NCBI GenBank assembly: GCA_021018995.1
Contig: CM037590.1
Coordinates: forward strand, 102,549,097 to 102,613,096
Direction of reading: 5' to 3'
Source of the DNA: Chloranthus sessilifolius
Taxonomy: Eukaryota; Streptophyta; Magnoliopsida; Chloranthales; Chloranthaceae
Length of the DNA stretch: 64,000 nucleotides
Shown here piece by piece: positions 12,055-22,804 of the stretch. The translations under genes and the position numbers were made by a program. The notes under the pieces are model-generated. The model did not search any database. It was not told where the DNA came from and saw nothing but the letters and a program-made list of their open reading frames with translations. How positions within the stretch are numbered: the stretch's first letter is position 1; every line of letters starts with the position of its first letter.

Positions 12055-12205
12055 TCTGGCACAACTAATACCTGCGCCAAGCAAAATTACACTGCCTGAA
12101 AGTTCAGAGCCCGCTGGGGGACCCACCTATACCTGGCACAACTATTAGTTGTGCCAAGCCATTTTTGGATAAAAATGGCTTGGCGCATGTAATACATGTG
12201 CCAAA
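12055..12205 (-). repeat. Triple hairpin cluster in LTR X
   Basis: Three adjoining palindromes. 12134-12156 is perfect (TGGCACAACTA, one base, TAGTTGTGCCA). 12156-12181 is AAGCCATTTTT, GGAT, AAAAATGGCTT. 12181-12203 is TGGCGCATGTA facing TACATGTGCCA with one mismatch. A further half copy lies near 12,055. The same arrangement occurs at 36,955-37,085 and 40,765-40,880 before the PMD and DUF7745 genes. Confidence 0.8.
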
Positions 12206-12597
12206 TATGCCTGGGATCTCGCGAAGTTCTAGCGAGGCTCGGAATCAATGAGGTGTGGAGCCTGAAACTTCAGGTGGCCATATTTTTTTATGTACAACAC
12301 AGATTGGGGTGATTCTTTGCTTGTTGGAAAGCTGAGAACCTCTACTTTTCAATAGTGTAAGATTTAGTCTTAGTATAGGTCCCAGCCAGCCCTGGTGCAT
12401 CTCTCTCCAACCATTTCTTGGTAGGGTTAACTAAGGGTTCTTTCTAAGGTTTGGGATTGGTTCCTAAAGGTTTGGGGAGGGTTCTAAAGGATTTGGAGTG
12501 ATTCTTAAAGGTATGGGAAATGCTATCAGAAGCTCGGGCATGCGCCTCTCTCAAAGTATGTCCTGATCGGGCCTTGGGCCAAATTTGGGTGTCTACA

Positions 12598-12984
12598 GAT
12601 GCCCCTCTTAGGTATCCAATCACTAATGATCGAATGCCAAGGACAAAAGACATCCGAAGAGGCCTAAGGCATCACTGATGGGTCTGTTGCATTCAAAATG
12701 AACCTCAAACATCAAGTGAGAAACATGGTGAGTAAATGAAAGCCCTGTATGTCGGGAAAAATGTCTGTTTCTCAAGGTTATCAGTCCTCAAGTGCTTAGC
12801 GACATTACTGGGCATAACTGAGATGGAGCAAGTTGCGAAAGCCCAATATGCTAGGAAAAATGTTCACTTCTCGGGATGATTGAAGATGTTCGATGTTCAA
12901 GTTTCATTATGGATAAAATAGCTTCGTACGTGAGACGGTGATCGACCCATACTTAAAGATAGACGCAAAGCAGATATGCGAACG
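12598..12984. other. Unassigned stretch between LTR X and element A
   Basis: It begins with the purine tract of X and then contains two loosely repeated blocks (around GGGAAAAATGTCTGTTTCTC and AGGAAAAATGTTCACTTCTC). There is no ORF of note. It may be 3' internal sequence of X. Its last five bases, GAACG, nearly match GAAGG after element A. Confidence 0.5.
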
Positions 12985-13369
12985 TGTTAAGTAGTTAAAA
13001 ATACCATTTTTCACCTCCTAACCTAACCCTTGATAGACTTTTGAGCTTACTAATAATGTGTTCTAAGTTCATTTTGTAGATAAGTAACACATTGCAAGCT
13101 TAATGCAGATATCCACTTAAAAGAGCCCAAGAAGCAAATTGCTGCTCAACATGTGACCTTACAGACCAAAGGCCAGCCCATCAAGCAATCCACAAGAGCC
13201 TCAGAAGTTCATGAGCTTGTTTTAAGCTTAACTAGGAAGGCTTGAGGCTAAGTGCAGTTACAGAGAATGAAGGTTGAATCCGCCAAGAGGTTGCTGGATG
13301 TTGAACAAATGAAGAACAAGCACAAGTGAGATATGTGTCAGCTGTGGAAGCATAAGGATAAACCTGTCG

Positions 13370-13990
13370 AGAGGGTAGCCTACGCTACCGAGAGGATCTG
13401 ATGAACTAAGATTTCAAGAAGATCCAGAAGCTGTCGAGAAGTTTTGAAGGTTAATTATAACATGTCAAGAGGTTCTTAAGAGAAATATTAAAGAGTTCGA
13501 GAGGATGTCAGTAGCTGTCGAGAGGTTAAAGTACACAAGAGCTAAGCAGTCGCGAGGTTCTAAAATACCTGTCAATGGGTTTTGTAAGCAAACCTATCGA
13601 GAGGAATGGAGATGGAAATAGGAAGGTGTCGAGAGGTTCCAGATACTTGTTGTGAGGTTCAACTGAACCTGTCGACAGCGTAAGTCAACTTGTCGATAGG
13701 TCACCGAAAGCCAGACTCATTCTCGCAAGGATTGAGCCAACCTGTCGAGAGTTCAGTGCTAAGTTGTATAACCAGTCAACAGGATGATTATAGGTTGTCG
13801 AGAGGATGAATGGGGAATGGGACAGAATGACACAACGAGCTTTCGATCCTGTTGACGAGTCATCAATCCTATCGACAAGTGCACATCAACATCTCGAAAT
13901 GTTTCTAGATCCTATCGAGGGCTATCCAATCCTATCGAAAACCACAGAGATCCTGTCGAAATGCAGAGCAAGTACACTCAGAACCTATCG
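13370..13990 (+). repeat. Palindrome array in U3 of LTR A (GTCGAGAGG type)
   Basis: Irregularly spaced copies of CCTGTCGAGAGGTTC and its variants, 20-45 bases apart, many in inverted form. Decayed copies show TCAA, TTGA or ATCGA in place of TCGA, as expected from loss of methylated cytosine. The 3' LTR carries the same array at 24840-25480. Confidence 0.8.
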
Positions 13991-14288
13991 AGAGGTTCCC
14001 TAAACCTCCTGACACTTGATTTGGCAACTTCTCATCATGTCCTTCAGCAGCTGCCAATTTCAAAAGCTTGTGCACACATTCCAAAGCATGTTAGTGACCC
14101 CTGGGGTATTTTTGGTATTCAACTATGCACGATTGGAAACCCTAATGGCCTCACGTGCATTTTCTACTTGTGGACCAATGGGAGAAGAGCTTCTAGAAGA
14201 GAAATCAGCCACATCAGTAGCCCAGAATAACATAATTATTCTCTTGGGCTCTGATTGGCTGAAACAGATCTAAGACAAAGGAGGAAGG

Positions 14289-14296
14289 TATAAAAA
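14289..14296 (+). promoter_or_regulatory. TATA box of 5' LTR A
   Basis: TATAAAAA, preceded by GAGGAAGG, at the same place as 25755-25762 in the 3' LTR. GATTGGCTG lies upstream. Confidence 0.65.
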
Positions 14297-14784
14297 TAAA
14301 AGAACGATCCAGAAATGGGGAGTTCTTTTCGGAGGGATTCCATAGATGAAAATAAGGGAAAATCAGAGCTCAGATTCTTCCTTCTTCCATTCTCTCTTTA
14401 GCCAATCATGAGTGGCTAAACTCTTTTGAGTAGTGAGGGTGAGGTTAATCTATAACTTGGGGAACTTGAGAGCATTATTGTGAGTCAATTGTTGCACAAA
14501 CTATAAATCTGAGAGAACTTCATTGTACTTCTTATTTTCCTTCAATGAATTGTTAATTTTATTACTTAGTTAGATCTATAGATTATCTTATTTCATTTGA
14601 TTCTCGATCGAATTTGTGTAGATGGGACCAGCCCACCCACTTAACTAGTAGATCTCTTGAATACCATTTGATCTTCCTAGATTATATATTCCTATGGGTG
14701 CTTGTGCCTGTGGCCTAGCATTCACAGTATTTGTAGTGATTATCATGTTCTAAGGGAAGTCTTTGAAAGGAGGGACTCTATTGG

Positions 14785-14816
14785 ATGGTCTGTGACCATT
14801 AAAGTGGACAGATCAT
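14785..14816 (+). promoter_or_regulatory. Conserved 32-nt LTR hairpin, A 5' copy
   Basis: Arms AUGGUCUGU and ACAGAUCAU pair over 9 positions with one G-U. A GA bulge follows, then CCAU pairs with GUGG around the loop UAAA. It lies about 490 bases after the TATA box, so it is in the transcribed leader. Confidence 0.8.
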
Positions 14817-15361
14817 AGCCTTAAGAGTAATCTAATTCTCTGGTTGAAATCAGATTCTTCTACCCTACAGCTATTCTTGTAGCCAGATGGGGGATTGCTG
14901 CACATTGAACCCTTATAATGCTGTCAAATCACCCAAGTAGCAGTGAGACCAGATCCTGAGTTGCTCTTCTCCTTTTTCCTGTTTTATCTTCACCACATTT
15001 TCCTTCATTTGCTAGATCTAAACTCTTTGGTTAATCCTAATTTATTTCTGCAATTAGTTTTATTTTGTTTTTGTAGTTTAGCTTAAAGTGACAACCCTTT
15101 AAAACCTCTCCTCTTCCTTTTGTTGTTTTTGTTTAGAGTAGTATAAGGTAGAGTGCCAGATCTGTCTCAGATCTAGAAATTTATTGAATTTTAGCATACA
15201 TTTTCCTGTGGACACACCCTTACTTACTCTTTAAAACTTGCTACAACAGCCCTATTAACTTGCAGGCTTTGTGTAGGTTTACCTTGGTGTGCAGTCCATA
15301 GACCTTTAATTTCCTAATTTTAACTCCTTTTTGAAGCACAAGGTAGCCTAAAAATAAGTTT

Positions 15362-15379
15362 TAGCACCGCTGCCGGGGA
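15362..15379 (+). promoter_or_regulatory. Primer binding site of element A (tRNA-Asp type, degenerate)
   Basis: TAGCACCGCTGCCGGGGA, five bases after the LTR. It differs from the perfect site in C at three positions. Confidence 0.85.
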
Positions 15380-15707
15380 AAAGTGTGCCTAAAATTGGTA
15401 GATCTAAGTTTTTCTTATTTTAGATTTTATATTTGAAATTGTCTGATTAGTGTTTGATTAATTACTTCTGTAGTTGTCTGTGTAGTTTTCTAAATTTTTG
15501 CAGGTTTGGGAGCTGTGCTTAGAGAAGCAATTTTCCTAGAAGGATGAGCAAGCTTTGTTTGAGTTTGCATTTCCTTACTCTTTTACATTTCTAGATTTAT
15601 GGGATTTTAGATCTAATAGTTGTTTTTATTTGTGTTACAATTCTAACTGTGAGAATTAAATTTGAGTTGTCCTTTGCGTGATTGTGCGTTGGGATTGTGA
15701 GTGGTGT
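15380..15707 (+). other. Element A 5' leader
   Basis: A T-rich untranslated leader between primer site and gag. It contains the GAGTTTGCATTTCC block shared with B and D. No ORF is supported. Confidence 0.7.
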
Positions 15708-17222
15708 ATGTTTGGAAGTAGAACCCTAAACCCTCAGCTTGTACCATTCAATCCAGAGGTTGAGAGGATTCTTAGGCCTAAACAAACCCCACCTGCATCT
15801 GCTGCACCTGAATCTGTTGACATGGGTGAGCAACCAAGGCTGTTGAGGGATTACTATGCACCTGGTGCATATAACTCTCTCTTTTGCATTCAATTCCCTG
15901 CTGTAGAGGGAAATTATAAAATTAAAGCTTCAACCATCCAGATGTTACCTTCCTTCCATGGTTTGAGTAAAGAGGACCCATACAAACATGTTGATGAATT
16001 CCTTGCCTTGTGTACCACCTTCAACATTGCAGAACTGGGGCCAGAAGCAACAAAGCTTAGGCTATTTCCTTTTTCATTAAAGGACAAAGCTAGGGCTTGG
16101 TTGTCCTCACTTCCCCCCAATAGTATCAACTCTTGGAATAACTTGCAATGTCAATTCCTAGCTAAATTCTTCCCCATGTCTAGAACCAGTCAGTTGAGGA
16201 AAAATATCATCTCATTTTCTCAACTCCCAACTGAAGGGTATCATGAAGCATGGGAGAGATTCAAAGAGCTGTTAAGGCAATGCCCCCACCACCAAATTCC
16301 TGAATGGCAACTTGTACAAAGTTTCTATCAAGGAATCGACTTCAAGAGTAAAAATATGGTGGATGCATCTTGTGGAGGTACATACCTTCATAAAATAGCT
16401 GAGGAAGCTTGGGAATTGTTTGATGTTATTAGTGAAAACTCCTTACAGCAGGAGTCTCTCACTAGGGACATGGAGATTCCAGCAGGAATGTTAAGGGAAA
16501 ACACAACAAGAGGAAAAATGTATGAGATTGGTGGATATAATGACTTGGAAAAAAAGGTAGCCAGCTTGACCCAACAGATGGAGAAAATGATGGGAGCAAT
16601 GCAGTCTCCAATGGCTGCTAATGTGGAACAGGCATGCCTCATCTGCCAATCTCCCACTCATCCCATTCAAGATTGTTCCTCTGCTGCTCAATTTCTAGAA
16701 CTAGTGATGGAGGATGTGCAGGCTACTCAAACCTTGGGCCAACAGCCAAATGTTAGTTACTTTTGGAGAAACCACCCTAATCTGAGGTGGAGGCAAGACA
16801 ATGTTCAAAACCAGTAGCAGCAGTTCCAACAGTAGTTAATGCCTTATAAACCTGCTCCCTAGACTTATCAGTAGAATTTTATCCCAAGGCCCCAATACCA
16901 GCAGACCATGTCTCAGCCTATGCAACAAGCTGCACAAGCTCCAGCTACCAGATCACCCACTTTTGAAGAGCAAGTTCTGACCTCATTGCAGAACTTGGGC
17001 TCTTTATCCCAAACAGTCCACTCTCACAACCAAAGCATTAAAAAGATGGAAGACCACCTTGGTCAGCTATCTAATGCCTTGACAAAGAGGGAAGAGGGGA
17101 GGCTGCCAAGTCACCCCATGGATAATCCAAAGAGGAATTATGTGGTGGGTGAAGTTTCTTTTGCACATGAAGAAGCTAAATTTGTCACTACCTTGAGAAG
17201 TGGGAGGACATTTGACAATTAA
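15708..17222 (+). pseudogene. Athila-like gag of element A, broken
   Basis: Gag would form the virus-like particle and bind the genomic RNA. I start it at the ATG at 15708 because the C copy begins at the same residue (MFG.RTL); an upstream GTG is in frame but has no support. Residues 1-369 are open to the stop at 16815. The retrotransposon gag core runs through LPSFHGLSKEDPYKHVDEF and WERFKELLRQCPHHQIPEWQ. A CX2CX4HX4C zinc knuckle (CLICQSPTHPIQDC) is intact at about 16636-16677. After it the Gln-rich tail is cut by several TAG stops at Gln codons (16815, then others to 16875), and the same frame resumes to 17222, where another stop appears. Compare the single stop in C. Confidence 0.85.
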
Positions 17223-20060
17223 GTTGGTATTGAGCCTGAGAAAAATATAGAAAAAGATAAAGAAAAAGAAACAGCCCCAAAAGATATGCAGCAAGAGCAG
17301 CATAGCATGAATAAGGGGAATGTTGATGCTCCCCAACAAAAAAAATGAAAACAAAAAGAAAAGTGATGAATTGGCTAAGGCAGCAAATGAAGGAGCAGTC
17401 CCTCACTTGCCATTTCCAAGGGCACTTCAAGCACCTTCTCCTTTTGATAAGGGAAATGCTAAAGTAGAGGAAATGTTGGTGACTTTTAAACAAGTAAAAA
17501 TTAACTTGCCTTTACTTGATGCAATCAAGCAAGTGCCAGCCTATGCCAGATTTTTGAAGGATCTTTGCACCCATAAAAGGCAGTCAAGGATATATTTATC
17601 CAAGAAGGTCTTTTCAGTTGAAAAAGTGAACCAAGTGTTGACCATTGCAACCCAAACTAAGCTACAAGTCCCTGGAGTCCCTATAATCCCCAACATCATT
17701 GGGGATCACACCATTGAAGAGGCTTTATTAGACCTGGGAACTAGTTTGAATCTGCTTCCATACTCAGTTTATGAGAAGCTGGGCCTAGGAGAGTTAAAGC
17801 CCACACATGTGGTCTTGCAATTAGCTGACAGGTCTGAGAGGAAGCCAGTGGGGATTGTAGAGGATGTATTAGTTGGAGTTGATAAATTCTTTTATCCAGC
17901 TGATTTTCTGGTGCTAGATATGGAACCAAGCAAGTGTGCTATCTCCATCCCCGTGATCTTGGGTAGGCCATTTTTGGCCACTGTAAATGCATGTATATAA
18001 TGTAGATCAGGGGTGATGGAGGTAACTTTTAGCAATATGAAGGTCAAGTTAAATGTGTATGATACAGCCCATCAACCTCATTTGGGTAATGAGGACTTTT
18101 TGTCCATTGATGTTCTAGATGCGTTTGTGGAAGAAACTTTTCCCCAGCTGCTAGCTGGTGATGCTTTGTTTGATGTTTTTGAAGAAGAGTGGAATGAAAC
18201 AGTGGAAGAGAATGCCCCTATACGTGGGCTGGAGCAAGTAAAAACTTTAAATTCAAAGGTGGGGACACCAAAGCAACAGCCATGGAAACCAGCTTTGCTA
18301 TCTCTTCCACCACCCTCTAAGGCACCTCTTTTGCCTTCACTCATCAGTCCTCCAGATGTGGAGCTGAAATAGCTCCCAAAGTCTTTGAAGTACGCCTTCT
18401 TAGGAGCCAATAAAAAATTGCCAGTTATAATTTCTTCTTCCCTCACTCCTGAATAGGAAGAAGAGCTATTTTGTGTACTGAGAAGGCATAAAAGAGCAAT
18501 AAGATGGACTATTGCTGATTTGGGAGGGATAAGTCCTGCTATATGCATGCATAAAATTTATCTTAAAGAGGGCTTTAAACCCTCTAGAGAGATAGAGAGG
18601 AAACTTAACCCACACATGCAGGAAGTGGTCATGAAGGAAGTAGTCAAACTTCTTGATGCTAGGGTCATTTACCCTATTTCAAATTCTCAATGGGTGGCAC
18701 CTACCCAGGTGGTGCCCAAGAAATCAGGGATCACAGTAGTTCAAGCAGACTTAGGTTAGTTGATTCCATCCAGCCAGACCACTGGTTGGAGGGTATGTAT
18801 TGATTATAGAAAGCTCAATGAGAAAACCAGCAAGGATCATTTCTCATTGTCGTTCATAGATCAGATCTTAGATAAGCTGGCAGGTAAGGCTTTCTATTAT
18901 TTTCTTGATGGTTATTCGGGATACAACCAGATCCCTGTATACCCCACAAGACCAAGAAAAACCCACATTTACATGCCCATTTGGAACCTTTGCATATAAA
19001 AGGATGCCTTTTAGTTTATGTAATGCACCTGCCACCTTTCAAAGATGTATGCAATTTTTTCTGACATGATTGATCAATTCCTAGAGATCTTCATGAATGA
19101 TTTCTCTATTTTTGGAGATGATTTTAGCCAATGCCTGCACCATCTCAACCTTGTGCTGCAAAGGTGTGAGGAGACCAACCTTGTCTTGAGCTGGGAAAAG
19201 AGTCATTTTATGGTGACTCAAGGCACTGTCTTAGGACATGTTGTTTCCCAAAGCGGGATCGAGGTTGATCAGGCTTAGTTTGATTTGATAGCACATCTGC
19301 CTCCATTCAAAACTATCAAACAAGTCAGATCATTCTTGGGACACACTGGTTTTTATAGGAGGTTCATAAAAGACTTTAGCAAAATCTCCAAGCCTCGTTG
19401 CCACTTGTTGTGCCAAGAGGTTCCATTTGTGTTCAATGATGAATGCCTAGCTGCTTTTGAACTCTTGAAGTCCTGTTTGACTACTGCTCCTATACTGCAA
19501 GCTCCTAATTTCTTCATGTCATTTGAGCTAATGTGTGATGCCTCAGATTTTGCTATTGGTGAAGTATTGGGACAAAGGAATAAAAAGGCACCATGTGTTG
19601 TGGCATATGCTAGTAAATCAATGGTCGATGCTCAACTGAATTACGCTACAACTGAAAAGGAGTTGTTGTCCATTGTGTTTGCCTTGGAGAAATTTCGATC
19701 ATATGTATTGGGATCAAAAATCACTGTGTTTACTGACCATTCAGCCTTAAAGTACCTTTTGTCTAAGAAAGAAGCCAAAGCTAGAGTAATTAGATGGATT
19801 CTTCTTTTGCAATAATTTTACTTGGAAATCAAAGACAAGAAGGGGGCTGAAAATGTGGTTGCAGACCACCTATCAAGGATCCCAACTGCTGATATAGAGA
19901 GAGCTTGCCTATCAATGAGTCCTTTCCAGATGAACAGCTTTTTACTGTGGAGATGAGTGTACCTTGGTTTGCCAACATAGTAAACTACCTAGCTATGGAA
20001 AGGATACCCCCACATTAGAATAAGGATAATAGGAATCTATTTTTCTCACAAATTCAATAT
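17223..20060 (+). pseudogene. Athila-like protease, reverse transcriptase and RNase H of element A, broken
   Basis: The domains are in the expected order. The protease, with active-site block LLDLGTSLNLLP, is near 17727. Reverse transcriptase runs from about 18590, with [12 protein letters not shown] near 18786. Its catalytic box reads FMND near 19092 instead of FMDD, so the first Asp is lost. RNase H has MCDASD near 19530, TEKELL near 19652, FTDHSAL near 19730 and the final ADHLSRI near 19862. In-frame stops lie at 17998, 18370, 18454, 18757, 19276 and 19813. A frame change at about 18955 is undone by 19045, and a second frame change falls near 19895. At least three of these stops replace Gln in the C copy. 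The protein cannot be made whole. Confidence 0.85.
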
Positions 20061-21245
20061 TATATGTGGGAGAATCCTTACCTCTTTAAAACTTGTGCTG
20101 ACCAGGTGATAAGAAGATGTGTGCCTGAAATTGAATTTGAAAATATTCTAACTATGTGCCATGAACAAGCTTGCGGGGGCTATTTCAATGGCAACAAAAC
20201 TATTCAAAGATGTTGCAAAGTGGCTTCTACTGGCCCACTCTTTTCAAAGATGCTATACAGCACTGCAAAGCCTATTTTAGATGTCAGCAAATGGGAAGCA
20301 TTTCTAGGAGAAACTCCATGCCCTTGCAACCTATGCTAGTTGTTGAATTATTTGAGATATGGAGAATCAATTTTATGGGACCTTTCCCTTCTTCCTATGG
20401 GAACAATTAAATCCTTATAGCTATGGACTATGTGTCAAAGGTTGAGGCCTACAAGAACAAATGGCCACAAAGTTGTCATTGAGTTTTTAAAAGACAACAT
20501 CTTCTCGAGGTTTGGCATCCCCAGAGCTATTATTAGTGATGGAGGAAGCCACTTTTGCAACAAATATTTTTTGACAAAGGCAAAGTACTCTGTAACCCAC
20601 AAAGTTGCAACTCCATACCACCCACAAACCAGTGGGCAGGTGGAGATTTCCAACAGGGAAATCAAACACATTTTAGAGAAGACTATGCATACAGATCGGA
20701 AAGATTGGTCCATAAAATTGTTGGATGCCCTGTGGGCTTATAGGACTGCCTATAAGACCCCAATAGGGATATCCCCATTTAGGCTAGTATATGGCAAGGC
20801 ATGTCACCTACCTATAGAGTTAGAGCACATGGCTTATTAGGCCATTAAAGCATTGAATTATGACTGACCTTCTGCGGGTTTGCACAGGAAGCTGCAGTTA
20901 TCTGAGCTCAAGGAGTTAAGGTTGGAAGCATACTCAAATGCCTGGATTAACAAGGAGAAAGCCAAAGCCTTTCATGATAGGCACTTGCTGAGGAAAGAAT
21001 TCACAACAGATGATAAGGTATGGTTGTTCAACTCTAGGTTGAAATTCTTTCCAGGAAAATTACAGCCTAGATGGGATGGGCCCTATATAGTTCTACATAT
21101 CTCCCCATCCCGGGCTGTGGAAATCATGGACCCTAAAGATGGTAGGGCCACAAAAGTCAATGGACAGAGGCTAAAAATTTGTGTTGCCAAAATCAGTGAG
21201 CCTGAGGAGACCATTGACCTTCAGGACCCTCCAACATGTAATTGA
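20061..21245 (+). pseudogene. Athila-like integrase of element A, broken
   Basis: Integrase joins element DNA to the chromosome. The N-terminal zinc-binding part spans about 20150-20310, with one Cys of the second pair visible (FRCQQMGS). The first catalytic Asp is lost (block RINFMGPFP near 20360, where C has GIDFMGPFP). The second Asp is kept (IISDGGSHF near 20535), and the Glu is kept in [10 protein letters not shown] near 20635. The C-terminal part, 20880-21245, has LFNSRLKFFPGKL and RWDGPY, the usual end of Athila pol. I see no chromodomain. The frame changes at about 20200, 20330, 20420 and 20850. Confidence 0.8.
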
Positions 21246-21479
21246 TTTCCAATGATTGTATCATATGTACCGTATGTATCTTCTCAAGTTGATTCCTGTC
21301 TGTTTTTGAATTTTTTGATGATAATAAAATTGTCGTGATGGGATTGGGACATCATCCTTTTGGTGCCCGCAGTTTAGGGAGCTTTGGAGTGTTGAAATAT
21401 TTTAGAATATATTGAATGGGAACGCAGGAAAGGCCCACACTGAGTGCCAGGGAGAATACATTGTCAAAATGCAGGGTGG

Positions 21480-21905
21480 AGTCCCAAATGAACCTGTCGA
21501 TAAGATGTTTGTAGAATTCGACAGGTCCCGAAGGCCATTGAGGTGTTGTCGATAGGTACTGAAACTTGTCGATAGGTGAAAGCAACCTCTTGATAGGATC
21601 CAGGAACATTTCGACAAGTTTTGAAAGTTGTGGTTAAAATTTTTGATAGGTTTAGTGTACCTGTCGAGAGGTTCTGTGAGCCTCTCACACTAATTTTCTA
21701 TGGAAACTGGAACCTGTCGAGAAGATTATATGATGAATTCAAAGAACCCTTCGAGAGGTTCTGCAAACCTCTCAAAATGATTGATTTTGTCTTCTTAAAC
21801 CTGTCGACATGATGGATTGAACCTCTCGAGAGGATCAGTCGCCTTTTACTCTTTGATAGGTTGCATCAACCTGTTGGCACCTTTCCCCTAATCCTGTCGA
21901 AACAC
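21480..21905 (+). repeat. Palindrome array after pol in element A
   Basis: About eleven copies of the same GTCGA motif as in the U3 of this element (for example CCTGTCGAGAGGTTC, CCTCTCGAGAGG), in an internal region 240-660 bases after pol and just before the third ORF. Element C has the matching arrangement with its own core. Confidence 0.75.
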
Positions 21906-22120
21906 GATTTTCCTCCTTTTAAACCTAGTGACACCTCCATTCAGTCATTCCCTTATTCTTCCTCTACTTCGCTGGTCGCTATTCCACACACCTTGGCATT
22001 GGTCCCACCATAATAAATCACGCAACGTGTTATGTTTATCTCAACCGACATATTTGTTGTCAACTAACCTTTTTTAATATCATTTTAGCAATTAACCTCG
22101 GAAGAAGGATAAAATTTAAT
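21906..22120 (+). other. Element A spacer before the third ORF
   Basis: An AT-rich spacer of 215 bases between the internal palindrome array and the ATG at 22121. It holds short pyrimidine runs but no clear TATA box. If an internal promoter exists it would act here. Confidence 0.4.
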
Positions 22121-22528
22121 ATGACGTTGCATATTCCAACACCCATGCATTTTAAATACAAGGCCCCTTCACCTCCATCGCATTCGTTCTCTTTTGACCT
22201 CATCAATTCATCCTTACCCAAAACTATGGTAGAGGACAAACCCATTGATCTGCCAATCAAATTCGATCTAGTTTGGGAGGACCCACCACCACCAAAGGAA
22301 CCTAACCCACTACAATTCATGTGGGATGAGTACGAGGAAGTACAAAGGATTTTGGCCAAGGAGGAAAAGAAAAAGGATGAGAGAAAGAAAAAGAAGCAGA
22401 AGATAGCACCTTCTACATCTTCTTCCCCTTCACTCCATCCACCCCTGCTCTCCCCCCTGCTACCACTCAAGAAAAAGGCAAAAGCCCCACAGCCAAGACT
22501 GCGCCACCAAAGGACGGCAGTTAGTTAG
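22121..22528 (+). CDS. Third ORF of element A, basic protein of unknown function
   Basis: A 135-residue ORF from a clear ATG, in the place where Athila elements carry an env-like ORF. I do not recognise the protein. Residues 1-60 are Pro-rich and moderately hydrophobic. Residues 75-95 are strongly charged with a Lys-rich run (EEKKKDERKKKKQK) that could serve as a nuclear signal or nucleic-acid contact. The tail is Ser/Pro-rich and ends with a second Lys cluster. No signal peptide or clear membrane segment is visible. It bears no visible similarity to the third ORF of element C. It may be a remnant of a longer gene, because 22529-22640 is only A/T-rich low-complexity sequence. Confidence 0.4.
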   Translation: MTLHIPTPMHFKYKAPSPPSHSFSFDLINSSLPKTMVEDKPIDLPIKFDLVWEDPPPPKEPNPLQFMWDEYEEVQRILAKEEKKKDERKKKKQKIAPSTSSSPSLHPPLLSPLLPLKKKAKAPQPRLRHQRTAVS

Positions 22529-22804
22529 GATGTTTGTTTTTATTTTTTTTCCTTTTTTTTTTGAACAATGTCAATAAAAAAAATAAAAATAAATAAATAA
22601 ATAATTTTTTGCTGCATTAATAAAATTTCCTTTTTTTTGTTACGTTCTATCTATTTTATTTTCTGCTCACCACTAGTTTTCTTGTTTTACCTGTTTGTGT
22701 GCATTTTCTTTCATACTTCCACTTCCTTTATCTTGTGTCTGCATTTGTCTGTCGCCTGCTACACATCTCTTGATCTTTCAAGCAGTGAGGACACTGTTCT
22801 TCAT
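22529..22804 (+). other. A/T-rich stretch of element A
   Basis: Poly-T and AAATAAAT runs followed by pyrimidine-rich sequence. A 67-residue ORF here is composition-driven and not supported as a gene. Confidence 0.5.

Larger units (their letters stand above)
11118..12597 (-). repeat. LTR of a third gypsy family (X)
   Basis: In minus orientation it starts TGTAGACACCC at 12597, preceded by a purine tract (AAGAGGGGCATC, 12598-12609), as is typical for a 3' LTR start. At the other side TGGCGACTC (11118-11126) resembles the first bases of a common plant gypsy primer site, but the bases after it do not continue the match. A TATA box and a cluster of perfect hairpins are inside. It interrupts the Y1 polyprotein. 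It could be a solo LTR with its left end not exactly placed, or the junction of a rearranged element. Confidence 0.55.
12985..15356 (+). repeat. 5' LTR of element A
   Basis: It starts TGTTAAGTAG and ends CCTAAAAATA just before the primer site. It pairs with 24465-26829. U3 holds the TCGA palindrome array and an inverted CCAAT word (GATTGGCTG at 14253) about 35 bases before the TATA box. The transcribed part holds the conserved hairpin at 14785-14816. Confidence 0.9.

Noticed and set aside
15678-15707. Upstream extension of gag A using GTG
   Set aside because: Plant nuclear starts at GTG are rare, and the sister gag begins at the ATG equivalent to 15708.
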